64,000 nt of DNA, from NCBI GenBank assembly GCA_023548195.1, contig JAJHZJ010000028.1:2057001-2121000 (forward strand). Reading direction: 5' to 3'. Positions 11,700 to 23,875 of the stretch are shown here, piece after piece. The stretch comes from Bettongia penicillata ogilbyi (lineage: Eukaryota > Chordata > Mammalia > Diprotodontia > Potoroidae). Below the pieces are notes generated by a model. The model saw nothing but the letters and a program-made list of their open reading frames with translations, was not told the DNA's origin and searched no databases. Position numbers and translations under genes: made by a program. Numbering within the stretch: the stretch's first letter is position 1; each line of letters starts with the position of its first letter.

Positions 11700-13970
11700 A
11701 ATTCTCTCCTTCTCTATAACATCAGGACTACCCTAGGTCATCATTGATTTAGGGACTGATATTACCAGGAGATGCTTAAGACCTGAAATTTGGGGGTAGA
11801 GGATAATGGACATATCTCTCAAGTTGGAACATGAGCAATAGGGAAATGTAACAAGGAAAAAAAAGACTCCACCTAAGATCTCACAAGGAAGAAAAGTTGG
11901 TTAAAAATCTATAGCACAGGAAGATAAATCAACAGTAGAGATATTCAAACAGAAGGAAAGATGGCTACCAAGATTCCTAAATGACTGCAAATATCTCTAA
12001 ATAAATACTGCAAGACAAAGGAAAATGAACCAACTCCTGAGGACACAGAAGACTTTGGATTCCCAGGAGAGCATGTACTACAGCACAAGGTTCCCAAACG
12101 GTTCAAAAGAAAAATTAGAACCATGATAGATGAAACTAAAAGTAAACAAATGCTAGAAAATGGGGCTGAAGAACAGAAATACTTGAGCTGTTGTGAGGAT
12201 CAAATATGAGAATAAATGTAAAATGCTTTACATCCTCAACTATATAAATGCTAGCTATTACTATTGCTGTTATTATAATTCCACTGTGCAGTTCTCTAGT
12301 GACTGCTGCTTGTGTTTCCCTTCCATTTCCCTAAAAGCATATTAGAAACCTCTCAGTTTCCCTACATGGGCTTCTTGCCCTACCCTACCTCCCACCTTAC
12401 CCCAGGTATAAAAGTTGCTATTTACAATTCTTCCATGAACTAAAAATGTTTTTCTGTACCCTATGTTCATGGGAGCAATGAAAGTGTTTCCAGGGGCAAA
12501 TGAAAGATTTCGTTAATGGGTGGGTTCTTTTTCATTCTGGAGAAATTTTGGCTCAGCATCCTTTCCATTTCCCTAGGCTCTGAGTAGAACCCAGAGGAGT
12601 AGGTTGGAGTGCTTACTGACATGGAAGTAAGTACTTAGTGTGTAAACTTACCATAAACTCTATATTTCCACGGTCATCAATTCCCTTTACAAAGGACCGC
12701 CTCTATAGGATTTGTTACTTTTGTTCTTTCAGTTATGACAAGTGTCTGAAAGCTAAACTAGTGGAGTTGAAAGGGGAGGCACTGAAAATGGTCTGACGAT
12801 CTTAAGGTAAAAATATTTCAAGTACCTTGATAAATACTACCTTCCATTTCTCCCTCACTCCATCTCCTAACCAAAATAAGTTGGAGTTATGTGTGGACAC
12901 AGCCTAACTACAGACTTCAGTTTTATTTGGGTATGTTGTTCAACATACCAAAGTATTCTGGGCAAGAATTCCCATAAATTATACCTCTAATTACCTTCTG
13001 CTGTCCTACTACAGGTTAGAAAATCTACATCTATCTACAAAAGGCACTGTTCATATGAGCAGAAATTTTTTTATGACAAAGATCCTTTAGGATAGATCTC
13101 AGAGCCTAATTTAAATCCCAAGGGCAGGAAAAATCAGAAATTCCTTTATTTGCTGTGCACTTGGTGATTTTGGAGTCTCAGTGAATTGGAAAATAATTCA
13201 TAAGGACACGATGGTTGTTATTTCAAGTCCCTTAGAATTAAGTTGAAGTCTTGTTTTTAATTTCATTTCCTTTTTTTAATGCTTGTTATTCACATTTCTA
13301 TAAATTACACTTAAATTTGAGTACAGTGATATGAGGTCTGTTTCTCTGCATGGTCGCTCACTAGATAAAATATACATGTATCATAAACAAAGCAGCGGCA
13401 GCCCAAGCAGCCTGGCATAGCCAATTAAGTCTAACTGAAAAGGAATCAAAGGAACGAGACAAACGACGTTAGTGCCTCTTCCATTTAGAATTATGTTAGG
13501 AATTGTCAAAACTTTTGCACCAGAATCTATTTCTTACTTGGAGGAAAAAAATGACAAGAATTTGGCCAATATTTTAAGTAAAAACCATTAGAAAGACAAA
13601 AGAATGCTATGAACTGAGCAAAAGATCCGAAGTAGTTCTCTTTCCAGTTTAATATCTCTGTGATAGTTGGCAGGACATAAACTTTTCCCACATTGGTTTC
13701 CACATATATGAAATGGAAATAATAGTGATAATAATGATTAAGAAGATGATGATGATAGACATAATAATATAATTCACTTACTATGACAGATAAGTATTTG
13801 CATGAATAAAATATGGATAAATCATACAAGTACATTAGAAACGTATACAAAGAACTCAGTATTGAAAAGAGCAACTCTGATGAATTTTTTTTACTGTTGT
13901 TCATATAACTCATCATTTCCCTCACTCATACAAAATTAATCTTGCCCTGGCTAAGAAAAAAAATGGTAGT
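11700..13970. other. No gene seen; A+T-rich sequence with one SINE tail
   Basis: A sense CORE-SINE tail is visible at about 12,190-12,262 ('ttgtgaggatcaaatatgag', 'tataaatgctagctattact'). The 132-codon minus frame 13527-13925 is tyrosine-rich, comes from an A+T-rich patch with a short GAT run (13,744-13,758), and has no recognisable domain. Confidence 0.5.
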
Positions 13971-13977
13971 TTAGGCT

Positions 13978-14640
13978 TTAAACAAGTCCATCTATCTTGA
14001 AGCATCTATTTTGAAGGCTTGGCTTGAAGGCCCCAGCATCTTTAGGTTTCTGCCTTTGGGTTAGTGGACTCAGCAGGTTTGGAGTCAGTAAGCATAGCAG
14101 CCTTGCAGTCACTGGGCTTTGTGATCTTACATTCAGACTTGATAACCTTGGCTTTGGACTTGGCTGCCATGAGGTCAGATTTGGTGACCTTGGAGTCAGA
14201 CTTGTTGACCTTGGGGCTATATTTGGTGGTCTTGCTATCAGACTCAGTAATCTTGGTGTCAGACTTGGTGACTTTGAAGTTGGTGGGCTTGGCAACAATG
14301 GGGTCAATGGTTCTGACAAACTGGGAGTCAGGTTTCCTGGGCCATGGGTGCTTTGATGGCCATCTTGAGGTTGGCACTCTGACCATTTGCCCTTGGGGAT
14401 TTGGGGCCTGAGGAGCTTGGCCTTACAGGCATTGGTGCTCAGGGACTTGTCGACCTCTGTTCAGCCTTAATAACTTTGGTGCTGTTGGTCTGTATCTTTT
14501 TCATCCTTTTTCTTGTGTTTTTGGCAAAGCATGTTTCTCAGAAACTTAGAGTCATACCTCTATGAACTAAGTTTCTTGGTGCCATTTTTGTGCCATTTGC
14601 ATGGTTGGTTGTGGGTATGATTCTTACATTTAGCCATGTT
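13978..14640 (-). pseudogene. RPL29: Processed pseudogene resembling ribosomal protein L29
   Basis: Translating the minus strand from the ATG at 14,637 gives MAKCKNHTHNQ, then KWHKNGTKK, and after an in-frame stop a segment containing SKFLRNM and KKHKK-like text. This follows the start of eukaryotic ribosomal protein L29 closely (MAKSKNHT-HNQ-KWH-NGIKK, later PKFLRNM). No introns interrupt it, and stops and frame changes break it, so it is a dead retrocopy. From about 14,300 down to 14,130 the sequence becomes a run of imperfect repeats of roughly 18-30 bases encoding K-x-T-K-S-D-type text in one frame (14042-14386). Because the unit avoids stops, long frames appear on both strands; these are shadows. 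I see no clear poly-A tail. The tail does not match the human L29 C-terminus that I remember, so it may be lineage-specific or a local expansion. Confidence 0.72.
14130..14300. repeat. Degenerate tandem minisatellite in the L29-like retrocopy
   Basis: The word 'tcagacttggtgac' or close variants ('tcagatttggtgacc', 'tcagacttgttgacc', 'tcagacttggtgact') recurs at irregular 18-30-base spacing, with 'cttgg' or 'cttgga' between copies. Confidence 0.75.
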
Positions 14641-14957
14641 TACAAAAGAAGAGACTAAGAATGAGAGATAGAAAACTATGAATTATTTTTTAAAGTAAAT
14701 TTGCTTTGTAATGTGAATAACTATTTCACCTTATTAATCTGCCTTAAGTTCCAATAATTTTATATCATATTTCCATAAAGTAGGATATGCTTAGTGAAAT
14801 AATAGCAATACAAGTAGCGAATTAACCTTATTAATGTAATGCATTACTTTTTTGGTTGGTGTGAGGGGCTCCAAACGTACTTTAGCAATAGTGGTAGGAG
14901 GATTCCTAAAGTACAAACTTCCTCCATTCATACTAACTAGTAACTCTTCTATAAAAT

Positions 14958-15062
14958 ATAGTACTAGAATGTGGCTTAGGACTTGTCCATGGTCATGTAA
15001 CTAGCCTGTATCAGAGGAGGGATTTGACTCCAAGGCTGGCAATCTATTCATTATATTACTTT
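14958..15062 (-). mobile_element. SINE fragment, antisense
   Basis: Contains 'gtggcttaggacttgtccatg' in part, 'tcatgtaactagcctgtatc' and 'gggatttgactccaaggct', an antisense tRNA-related SINE body. Confidence 0.55.
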
Positions 15063-15179
15063 AACCCCAAGTTATATATAATAATTAATAAAGTCAACTT
15101 AACCACTTTATAAATAAGACCTTATGTTAATTACATGTTCTCTCCAAGAAAGGAAGCAATATGTTACAGAAGAAACACA

Positions 15180-15350
15180 TGCCGGATGGGAAGAGATCAG
15201 AACTACGGCCAAATCCCACTTGTATAACCCTGTACAAGTCACTAAACCTCCACTCATCTCATTTTCTCATCTGTAAAAATGAAGTGGTTCAATCAGATGA
15301 TCACTGGGGTCCCTTCCAGCTCTAAATCTATGATCCCATAAATCACTTCT
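15180..15350 (+). mobile_element. CORE/MIR-type SINE, sense
   Basis: Contains 'ataaccctgtacaagtcact', 'attttctcatctgtaaaaat' and the 3' end 'gggtcccttccagctctaaa' then 'tctatgatcc'. Confidence 0.8.
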
Positions 15351-16328
15351 GGGATTCAATTTTCTCATCTTTCAAATGAAAAATGCTCAATTCAGAGTAG
15401 AAAAGACCCCCTTTCCTTCCTCCTTCCTCCTGGATTCCCATCTAGAAGTTGATGAGATTGATGGATGACTGCTGGATCTTATTCTCTTTCTACTTCCTAT
15501 TCCCTCTGACTTTATCCATACAAATCACACCTTGCTCTCTATGTTTCTCTTTGGAAGAAGCAGCAGCTCCACTTTTCTGGAGGTGCAAGGAGTGGAGATA
15601 AATGCTCCTATTTCAGAATAACCGCTTGGTTACCCTCCCTACTTTTATGTAATACCTTGGCCCCCTGCAGAGTCTGGCGCCCCACAAGTGATGTGTATGT
15701 AGCTGTGTGTTTGAGAGTTTTGGAAATGTCTTTGGGCCCCAACTACCCTCTATTCCACCACGGGAGTCAGGGTCTGAGGTCAGAGTAGGCAAAACAAATG
15801 CACTAGGGAGGCCATGGTCAAATCACCAGATTATACTAGCTTTTTGTCCCAGAGATAAGCATCAGAAAAGTTTCTGTTCTAACCTGATTGTTCTACATGA
15901 GCAAGAAATTGTGAATTCAGTTAAGCAGGCTAAGTACCTCCTGTGTCAGGTACTGTGCTAGGTACTATGGGGAAGCAGGAGGTTGGGTCCAGAAGCTTGA
16001 CTACTCTGCTCTCCTTAAAGAGAAGGAATACTGGACTAGAATTATATCTATCTGTTCTTTTACATATTGTTGGTTTGGGGAGTACAGTTTTCAGGTTCAA
16101 GCAAAACTTCTGATCATTTTTCATTAAGGGGGAAAGGAAGACCCCAAGCCCTATAGCCAAGATTTGACTCCCTTCCCACTGAATACCACAAAAAGCAAAA
16201 TAAAAACATAATAAAACACACTTTTAGCAAAACAAACCCCCAAACCCATCTATCTAAATTGGTAGCAAAACAGAAATAAGGAAAAGCATACATAGTAGAC
16301 AATAAAGACTGAAGGAATTTTCTCACTG

Positions 16329-16470
<142 letters not shown>

Positions 16471-16814
16471 TTTGACTTTATCCAAAGGAAAATTCCTCAA
16501 AGTCCCTGGTGAAGTAATCTGGGGACCAGAATATGATGGAGGCTGTCAACTTCTCCCTACAGTCTTATTCTCGCTTTAGTAATCTCAAGTGGGAATGGCA
16601 TCATTCATCTTCTCTCTGAAAGCTGAAAACCAGAGGCACCTGAATTGCCTGAAGGCTGAAGTAGACTCCAGAGACCAGAACTCTTCTCTCTTTGACTCTC
16701 ACCTGCTGCCCAGTCCCCTAAGCAGTTGCAGCGTACTCATCTCCTCCAGTGAGAAAAGAATCTCATTACCAATGGGCTTTGGGATTTGGATTACACATAC
16801 AAATACAGAAATAA

Positions 16815-17235
16815 AATGGTAGTTCTTGCCCTTAAGGAGCTTACATTTTGTTGAGGGAAACAAAATCAGTTGGCCAATAAGCATTTCTTATATATTTAAT
16901 ATTTGCCAACAGTAAAAAAAGGGCAAAAACAATTCCTGTAGACTCTCAAGGAGTATTTAATCAAATGAGAAGAGAAAAATATATAAAATCATATCTAGAT
17001 GTACATATAAAATGTATAGAGTATATAAAGGTAATAAGACAGGGGAAGATGGCAGCTCTGCATGTGTATGTGTGTATGTCTGTGTGTGTATGTGCACAAA
17101 GAATAGGAAAGATATACAGAAAATACCTATTAATCTCCAATTAATCAAAAAGTGTTTATTAAGTGTCTATTCTGTTGCAGGAACTTTGCTAGGCAGTAGG
17201 GATATAAAGACAAAAAAAATGAATGAATGAATGAA
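16815..17235 (+). mobile_element. Fragments of an old 'TTTATTAAG...' repeat, ending in an (AATG)n run
   Basis: 'cttgcccttaaggagcttac' near 16,826 and 'gtgtttattaagtgtctatt' then 'gctaggcagtagggatataa' at 17,152-17,207 match a widespread mammalian repeat that also occurs near 27,270, 36,420 and 48,575. It ends in AATG repeats at 17,217-17,236. A GT-rich patch lies at 17,061-17,092. Confidence 0.5.
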
Positions 17236-17414
17236 AGTATTTTTCAAACTCTTACTTTGTGCCAAGCAGTGTGCTAAGCAGCTGGTGTTACAAACACCAA
17301 ATGGGAAATAGTCCTTGCTTTCAAAGAAAGAGTTTAAACGCTGTAGGGGAAGACAACACATAGCTAGTTAGTGAAACCCTTTGAGATTTTTAAGTCTTTA
17401 AAAATTTTTTTTAA

Positions 17415-17645
17415 TTAAATAGGTAACATTTATATAATACTTTAAGGTTTATAAAGTACTTTATAAATATTATCTTCTTTTAACTCATAATAATCTTAAG
17501 AAGTCTTTACACATGAGGAAAATGAAGCAGAAAGAGCTTAATTATCCAGAGTCACACAGCTAATAAGTATCTAAGGCCATATTTGAACTCAGGTCTTCCT
17601 GACTCTAGGTTCAATGTTCTATCCACTGCATCATTTAACTGACCT
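17415..17645 (-). mobile_element. CORE-type SINE, antisense, near full length
   Basis: Contains 'cacatgaggaaaatgaagc', 'tccagagtcacacagctaat', 'gaactcaggtcttcctgact' and the head 'ttctatccactgcatca'. It begins with the reversed 3' end ('tataaagtactttataaata'). Confidence 0.85.
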
Positions 17646-18476
17646 TTTTCCTCCTCTCTTATTTGTTTCTGCCATTTGGCCTCTTAACTTTTATCTTATG
17701 GTCAGAAAATTTATTTTAATTACTTTGAGTAATTAAGAGGCTCCAGTTAACAAAACTGCAAAGAAGCTAGGTAACACTATAAGTGAGTACTCTCTTTTCA
17801 ACCTCACATGATGACTTCTATGCAAACCACAGGCAGCTGAGCTGGGTGGACATAAACCAAAAAGACTAGTGACCTTTGCCCTACTTACCCTTAGCAACCA
17901 CATTTCTGCCTTTCTCCACCAGTGACACACTGGTATTGAAGAAAAGGAAAGCCATAAATTTCAAAATGGAATAAGATACCCTTAAGAACCAGTGGTATCA
18001 ACCTCAAGGAGGTCATTGCAATAGGGAAAGATTCCTCTTCACAAAAGGCTCCACTTAACTCCTCCTTGTCCTCAAATTAAATCTGCTTTTCCTCAATTAT
18101 CAAGAAGTAACTTAAAATAGATTTCTTCAATTTTTAAAAATCCTTGTTTCAATCATTATTATGACAATATGTTGGAAAAGTGGAGTCTCCAACTAGACTT
18201 GGAGCTACTCCAATTTGAGTCTAATCTGTGCTGGGAATTTAACCAGTTTGAATCGGTTTCTTCCTCTAGAAAAAGATATCACCTGCGCAACTTACCACAC
18301 AGCATTGGTGGGAAGAAAGCACTTTAGAAATGTTATAATTATTATCACAATACTTATCTTTTTAAAAAAGGTTTTTTGATGTGTTTTATCTACTTAAATG
18401 CATTTCAGATTTTAAAAGACAAAGGAATTTTCCTTGATGGTTTTTTTTTCATTACAAAAGTGTAGTAGTATAGCTA

Positions 18477-19012
18477 TGTTGAGGTTTAGGGGTACTGGGA
18501 CCCCAAAATAGTGACACATGGGTACTGCTCAAATGAATTTGACTCAAGATTTCTTTCAGAAAAAGAAAAACAAAGTTTATTAAAAATCTGCCACACTGAA
18601 TAGACTCTTAAGGAATCAGAGCATTTTTATCACTAATGCCAACAGGCCAGATTGAATCTAAGGCCCTTCATGAAGACAAGATGGATCTTATATACAGAAA
18701 AACTGTGGAAAGAGTGGTCAAGTAGTCTGGGGAGACTGGAGAAAGGGCGCAGGGAAGATCTTATGGAACTGGGGTGACTAGAGGTTGGATGCCATGAACC
18801 AAGAGAATGGGATTTTGATAGGATCCAGGGTGGGAAGTAGCTGGAGGCAATCCAGAGCTAACAACCAAGGATGGGCTTGGTTAACTTAACAGAGATTTGG
18901 GAATAATAAGAAAAAGCTTGTGAGGAGAGTTCAAGGGGGTTCCCAGAGCCCATACCTCATCAGCTGCATTATGCTTAGACTTTTGTGAGCTGACTTGGAA
19001 GTATAATCATCA
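18477..19012 (-). mobile_element. Solo-LTR candidate, antisense
   Basis: On the minus strand the segment starts TGATGATTATAC and ends CCTAAACCTCAACA, giving the TG...CA ends of an LTR. It holds a TATA-like GTATATAAG (about 18,688-18,696) and, about 110 bases downstream, AATAAA (18,576-18,581): the order expected for U3, R and U5. I could not find a clean target-site duplication, so the exact ends are uncertain. It is not similar to the LTR at 19,311-19,794. Confidence 0.55.
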
Positions 19013-19126
19013 CTTTTAATATTTTTATGGAGAAAAATGTAGCCTGAGTTTCAAACAGCCAACTTGTGAATTAATTTTTGGAAAGAACTCTTTTGAAAGT
19101 TGACTAGCTATATCAAATTCTCCTTT

Positions 19127-19200
19127 CCTTTTCCTCCATCTCTTTCTCTTCCTCCTTTTTGTCTTTTTCTTCTTTCTCTTCTTCCTCCTCATAATTAATT
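19127..19200 (-). repeat. Pyrimidine-rich low-complexity tract (purine-rich on the minus strand)
   Basis: Nearly all C and T on the + strand. It explains the Lys/Arg-rich minus frame 19025-19255, which is not a gene. Confidence 0.8.
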
Positions 19201-19310
19201 GAGAAGATGAAAAACAAATCCCCGACAAGTTCTGGATATTTAGGGAGAGGACCATAAGAATATCAAGCTAGAAAGGCCAAGTCTCTGTTAATTGGGCACT
19301 TGTGAGGTAC

Positions 19311-19794
19311 TATAGTGCCAATATGATATTCACAGTGCCCACAGCAGCTATGAATATGCCAGAACAGTTTTGAATTACAAAATATAACAGATTCTCCACA
19401 TGGAAGACAGAATCAAAACATTTATTCAAACACTAGAAAGCCAAATTCCAACACCAAAAAAAGGAAATCCATCATAGCAACAAAGGAATCTATACACAAT
19501 AACAATGCAGGGGGTATTACCAACCCCAAGCCTTCCCTCTGTTAGGCTCCCATAAATCAGCTCCCTTAAATAAAATCACAAACAAGTTCTCCCACTCACC
19601 CTAGTTTTGTCCTGCTCTCTTTCCCATCTCTGGCTACTTTGACTCACTTCCTGCTCCACTCCTTCCTGCTCTCCATGTTCAGCAAACTCTTCCCACCACA
19701 GGCTCCATGTGACTGAGGCTTCTATGTGACCCAGGTAGTGCACATGGGCCTATTAATGGATGGGAAAGATCTTACCATTTAAATTACCATTACA
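19311..19794 (-). repeat. 3' LTR of the endogenous retrovirus
   Basis: On the minus strand it starts TGTAATGGTAAT and ends GGCACTATA, with the terminal CA apparently mutated (the other copy ends CACTACA). It is 484 bases, with an AATAAA in its right half on the minus strand (from '...aacatttattcaaac' on the plus strand near 19,420) and a TATA-like segment upstream of that. Confidence 0.65.
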
Positions 19795-20499
19795 TTTGGC
19801 CCCAAGATCTTTTGTATCCATTAAATAGGTGAGTGGAACAACTAGTATCAACAGAACTTTAACAGGGATAATAACAGAAAATAAGCATATAAAACAATAT
19901 CTCAGCGTGGTGCTTGAGTACAAGCAACCCATCATTCCTCCCTCAAATGAATCAGGCCTAAAATCTTGATAGAGGGACAAAGGTCTCTTCTTCTATAGCT
20001 ACTTCCTGCTGAAAGTGGACATAGAGCTACCCCTGCCCCAAGAGGTCCCCTTCAAGAAGTCAGTTCTTTAGCCAGCATCCAGAGGTTGGTCGACCCCAGT
20101 TCTAGGGGTGACACATCACAGTTGTGGACAAGGGTGACAACTAGCTTAATTGATCAGGCATCTGCAAGTGGAGGGTATTAAGTCTACAGAAAACAAATCT
20201 GACAAACAAGGTAGACAGACAAAAAGCCAAAAAAGAAACCAGGTGACAATAACCAGAAGAAGGGTAGATATAGGGTCAGTCCTGCTTCTGGAGTCCATGA
20301 ACCCAATATTATAGTCTCATTCACTATAGTTTACTATTTTCTAATTTGCAGTTTTGGGGTCATCATTCTAGCTAGAGGTATACTTTCTTTATTCTGAGCT
20401 GGGACCTGGCCAATTTCCTATTCTCCCTATAGGTGTGACAAACCTAGATACAATGCTTCAGGAAGATCAGTAGCGGCAGTTCTTATTTCCCTGCTCAGT

Positions 20500-21365
20500 C
20501 TAATATAACACTAATAATAGCACATTTTCTTGGCACATTTTGTATAATTCATTAGTTGGAATGCCATCTATTCTTCTAAAATCTACCCCTGTTCTCAATA
20601 GAGCAGCAAACAATTCTTTTCTTGTCAATCTATTCTGACTTTGAATCCGCTGGCTATTTACTCTTCTCTCTAGAGGAAATCTATCTTTTTCACTGATTCT
20701 CACTGTCCAAGATACAAATAATTTTCCCATCCTTTGGGTGAACTGACTCAAAATATCTGTGACTTCCAGCTGAGTAAAATCCTCAATTACCTCCCCAAGC
20801 ACTGTTTGCCCCCCCTCATTCTCCTGCTTTCCTCTTAGTATTGGACTAACTTTAGCCTCCACATCTAACTTTGTTTCATTCTCCTCCCACGCATCCTCCT
20901 GGCAGATGTCTGGGTTCCAATAAAGCCCAGCTTGCGCAAAGGCTCCACATATCTTCGTCTTGTTCCCCTTTTGCTTATTTTCCTGAGCTAAATGAATAGC
21001 TTTTTTTCTACCACCTGAAACCCTCTAGCTTGGTCTTCCAAAGGAAACTTCAAATGCTGTAGCTTAGAAAGCTTCTCGTACAACTCAGCTAATTCATTTA
21101 CCAACTGAATTTTCTCTTCCAGCAGCCTGTCTCTGTTCCTACATATAAGGCAATAGCTTTTCAATAAAACCCATCCTTTCCTACACACCCCTGCCAGTTC
21201 TTTCCCCAGTTCTACTGGTATTCCTTGCAAACATCTTTCCAAAACTGTAGGTTCTCCTTTCTGTAGCCTCGGTTCCCAGTTTTCATAGAGCCCTGTGCTT
21301 TTAGTCCATTCTCTTGCTAGAGAGGAATAAGGCAAATTCTCCCATCCTGAAAAATCCATTTTCAC
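20500..21365 (-). pseudogene. Gag-position reading frames of the endogenous retrovirus, broken
   Basis: Two frames follow the primer-binding-site-like sequence: 125 codons (20,988-21,365) and 120 codons (20,500-20,862). The first starts 46 bases after that site, where gag normally begins, and carries a Leu/Glu-rich, probably helical stretch near residues 70-110. They are separated by about 125 bases that include stops. I see no CCHC zinc knuckle or protease motif, so 'gag' rests on position alone. The frames are inactive. Confidence 0.5.
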
Positions 21366-21410
21366 TCTCTAAAGCCTTTCTGCCTCCAAATAAAGGTCTG
21401 ATGTTTCACA

Positions 21411-21428
21411 ATTCCATTCTGGTTGCCA
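21411..21428 (-). other. Primer-binding-site-like sequence
   Basis: On the minus strand, two bases after the LTR end, the sequence begins TGGCAACCAG. TGG is the invariant start of a retroviral primer-binding site. The next bases resemble sites reported to pair with arginine tRNA, but I have not matched it to a tRNA of this species. Confidence 0.5.
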
Positions 21429-21479
21429 AATGTAGTGTCAATGCAATATTCATTGTGTCTGTGGCATTCTATGAATAAC

Positions 21480-22290
21480 CCACATGAACTTAACTAATGA
21501 TATATCTCCAAACAGGCATTAAGCAAATGTTTGGGTCATGCTGGTTTGTTTGTAGAAATGGAAGGTTTTATGATAGCAATTCATAATTAAGCCATTACCA
21601 CCAGAGTTATAGAAATGTTTTCCTAAAGCACTTTGAACTTACAGATTAGTGCAAATTATGTGATGAAATGGTGGAAACTGTGTAAGATATTACTCCAGGT
21701 AATAAAAATTTACCATGTACCAAATACTTAGAAAGATATGCTCAACTGATTGGAGTGATATACCAGAAGTTTTCAATCTTTTATAAACTAACAGATGATA
21801 AATCCCCATACTATAAATATAATACCCAACTAGAGTATCATTATAGGTAGACCTGTCACTTACAACTCTCTGGACTTAGCAATGAGCCATAAAAATTTAA
21901 GAGCAATGTTTTAATAGATATCAACCCCCTTATACTCATAACCTACAAAGTATGTGGAATGAAAGCTTTTAAATATAGAGGCCCCCAAGAAAAGGCTAAA
22001 AACCATATGGAAACAAGATGTAGTAGGTATTGTCCTTTGTCATCCTGTCTGTTACAAAAGTTATTCTGAAGATATTTTCACTGCTTCCACAGAACATACT
22101 TATGCCTCAATACTCTAGTTGAATTACAAAAGGGCATATAATACAATACCCATACAATAATCTGTATAACATTTAAGTATAAAAGATAAAGGCAAGACAG
22201 AGAACTACTGAAGCATCATTTCTAGGTAAACTACATCAAAATAAAAGATGAGAAGAACAAGATAAATAATAACAATAATAGTCTCTAAGA
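21480..22290. other. No gene seen; A+T-rich unique-looking sequence
   Basis: There is no open frame of note and no recognisable repeat, apart from short A+T-rich patches. Confidence 0.5.
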
Positions 22291-22294
22291 GAAA

Positions 22295-22475
22295 TGTAGA
22301 GGATAGGAAACCAACCTCACAGTCAAGAAGGCATAAGTTCAATTTCCACTTCTGAAAATCTGTAAAAGGCAGCATTCTGACTATAAGATAAATTTGATGA
22401 TGTATATTTATGGAGGGAGTTTCCTCACTAGGAATTCCCTATGCTGATAAAAATCACAGGTTTAGGACCAAAAAA
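22295..22475 (+). mobile_element. Marsupial SINE (WSINE-like), sense, degraded
   Basis: 'aaccaacctcacagtcaaga', 'gaccataagttcaatttcc'-like text, then 'ggagggagtttcctcactag', 'gaattccctatgctgataaa' and 'atcacaggtttagg' follow, in order, a SINE known to me from marsupial sequence. Confidence 0.65.
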
Positions 22476-22479
22476 GTAT

Positions 22480-23875
22480 CTAAAATTCTTTTTGGAACTA
22501 AATAAGTACTAACAGAAGTCTTAATTACTACCAATAAAATAGGTTATTATGGTTTTCTAAATGAGAGTTATACAGTTCCACTCATTTGCAACAGTGTTTT
22601 GTTACAAAATAAGCCAGAACTCAAGAGATCCTTCATGGTATATGATTTCATTACTAAGACTCAAGGCTGTTTCATTTCCCCCTTAATATAACTAAGCCCA
22701 CACTTACAAAACATTAATATCTATGATGGAATAATATATACATGGATCATTTTCATTCTCCTAATCCTTCAATAGATACCACCGCAGGTTCTATGACAGG
22801 AATAACATCAATTATCTTTGGTCTGCTTTTTTAAAAAATTGATTTCTGCTAACTTCACAGATTCCTTGTTGGAATACAGAAATTTAAAGACAACATAGAA
22901 GACTTACATTCTGCAACATTTCCCACAATAGAAACATAGGTGTCAAGGTTCATGTTACTCTCTAAGTATATACATATGCCTTTTATGTTATAATGAATTT
23001 GCTGGAAAATGTTTTTGAATCTTCAGTATATATGGTTCAAAATAAAAGTCTGCTTCCATGGAATATAATTAATCTCAGAGTATCTAGTTTCATCTTCTTG
23101 ATGAAACCTTTCATTCACCCCACTGACCCCACTTTATGACAAAGTAAAGAATACCTTGTGTTTTTTTAATATGGTGAGGGTTCCTTGCTTCCACAGAACT
23201 TACAGTCTTCTTGTAGGGAGATCTGATATACACACACAAATTTATATGGCAGGAGTGATCGGAAGCCCTGGTCAATTAAATGTCTGACTCCACCTCCTCT
23301 GACAGAAGAAAAGAGATGCTGGTTCCTTACTGAGGAACACAGACCTTTCTGGATAGATACGGTAAAATTCCTGATCAGTGCCCAGTGACTAGGGCTGCAC
23401 TGAAGATGTTTGCTGACTCAAAGTAATGGGGAACAAGCATGTGAGACACCCCCACACATTATGGCCCATAAGAATGGGACATAGCAGTATCCCTACTTTT
23501 GGTAATCTTTGTGAGCATTTTTCCTCCCTTAGAGTCCTATATTAGAGTGTAGAGAGGAAGGCATTTCTACCCTGTCCCTTGGCAGTAATGGCAGTTTACA
23601 GCATGTGGCAGTGGGAGACATGCTTGCCCAGGTGAACCTATGACTGGAGGCCTCTCAGTTATTTTTGCCTTCTGATTTTGTTTCCTTTTATGAGCATTGA
23701 TCAGTGACTAGTGTTCTTCAGAAAAATTGCTTCCAGTTTTGAGAGTTACCTCATGCATAATCTTTCATTTAGAAATTTTTGAATTCTAGAGTTGAAGACT
23801 GGCTAACAATAGGGAAACTATTTCCTTAAGAGTAAGCTTTTTGAAAGAGAAAAGGACCAATCTGAGTTTTTAAAT
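22480..23875. other. No gene seen; unique-looking sequence
   Basis: Positions 22,480-23,875 contain no frame with recognisable content. A short CA patch lies at 23,230-23,240. Confidence 0.5.

Larger units (their letters stand above)
19311..21478 (-). mobile_element. Short endogenous retrovirus, antisense, internally deleted
   Basis: Two stretches, at 19,311-19,358 and 21,431-21,478, share about 48 bases with substitutions ('agtgccaatatgatattcac' versus 'agtgtcaatgcaatattcat'). These are the U5 ends of two LTR copies. Reading the minus strand, the order is a remnant of the 5' LTR, a primer-binding-site-like TGG-initial sequence (21,411-21,428), gag-position open frames (21,365 to about 20,500), about 700 bases of non-coding interior, a short purine-rich site, then the 3' LTR. 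No pol or env frame is visible, so the copy is either internally deleted or belongs to a non-autonomous family. The 5' LTR is cut after about 48 bases. The copy looks old and non-functional. Confidence 0.7.

Noticed and set aside
13527..13925. 132-codon Tyr/Ser-rich minus-strand frame
   Set aside because: It is driven by A+T-rich and GAT-repeat text, with no domain or splice context.
14024..14411. Two plus-strand frames of 110-115 codons
   Set aside because: They are shadows of the minus-strand L29-like retrocopy; its tandem unit lacks stops in several frames.
21480..22290. Possible nuclear copy of mitochondrial DNA, from its A+T-rich text
   Set aside because: I could not match any mitochondrial gene order, tRNA or coding segment.
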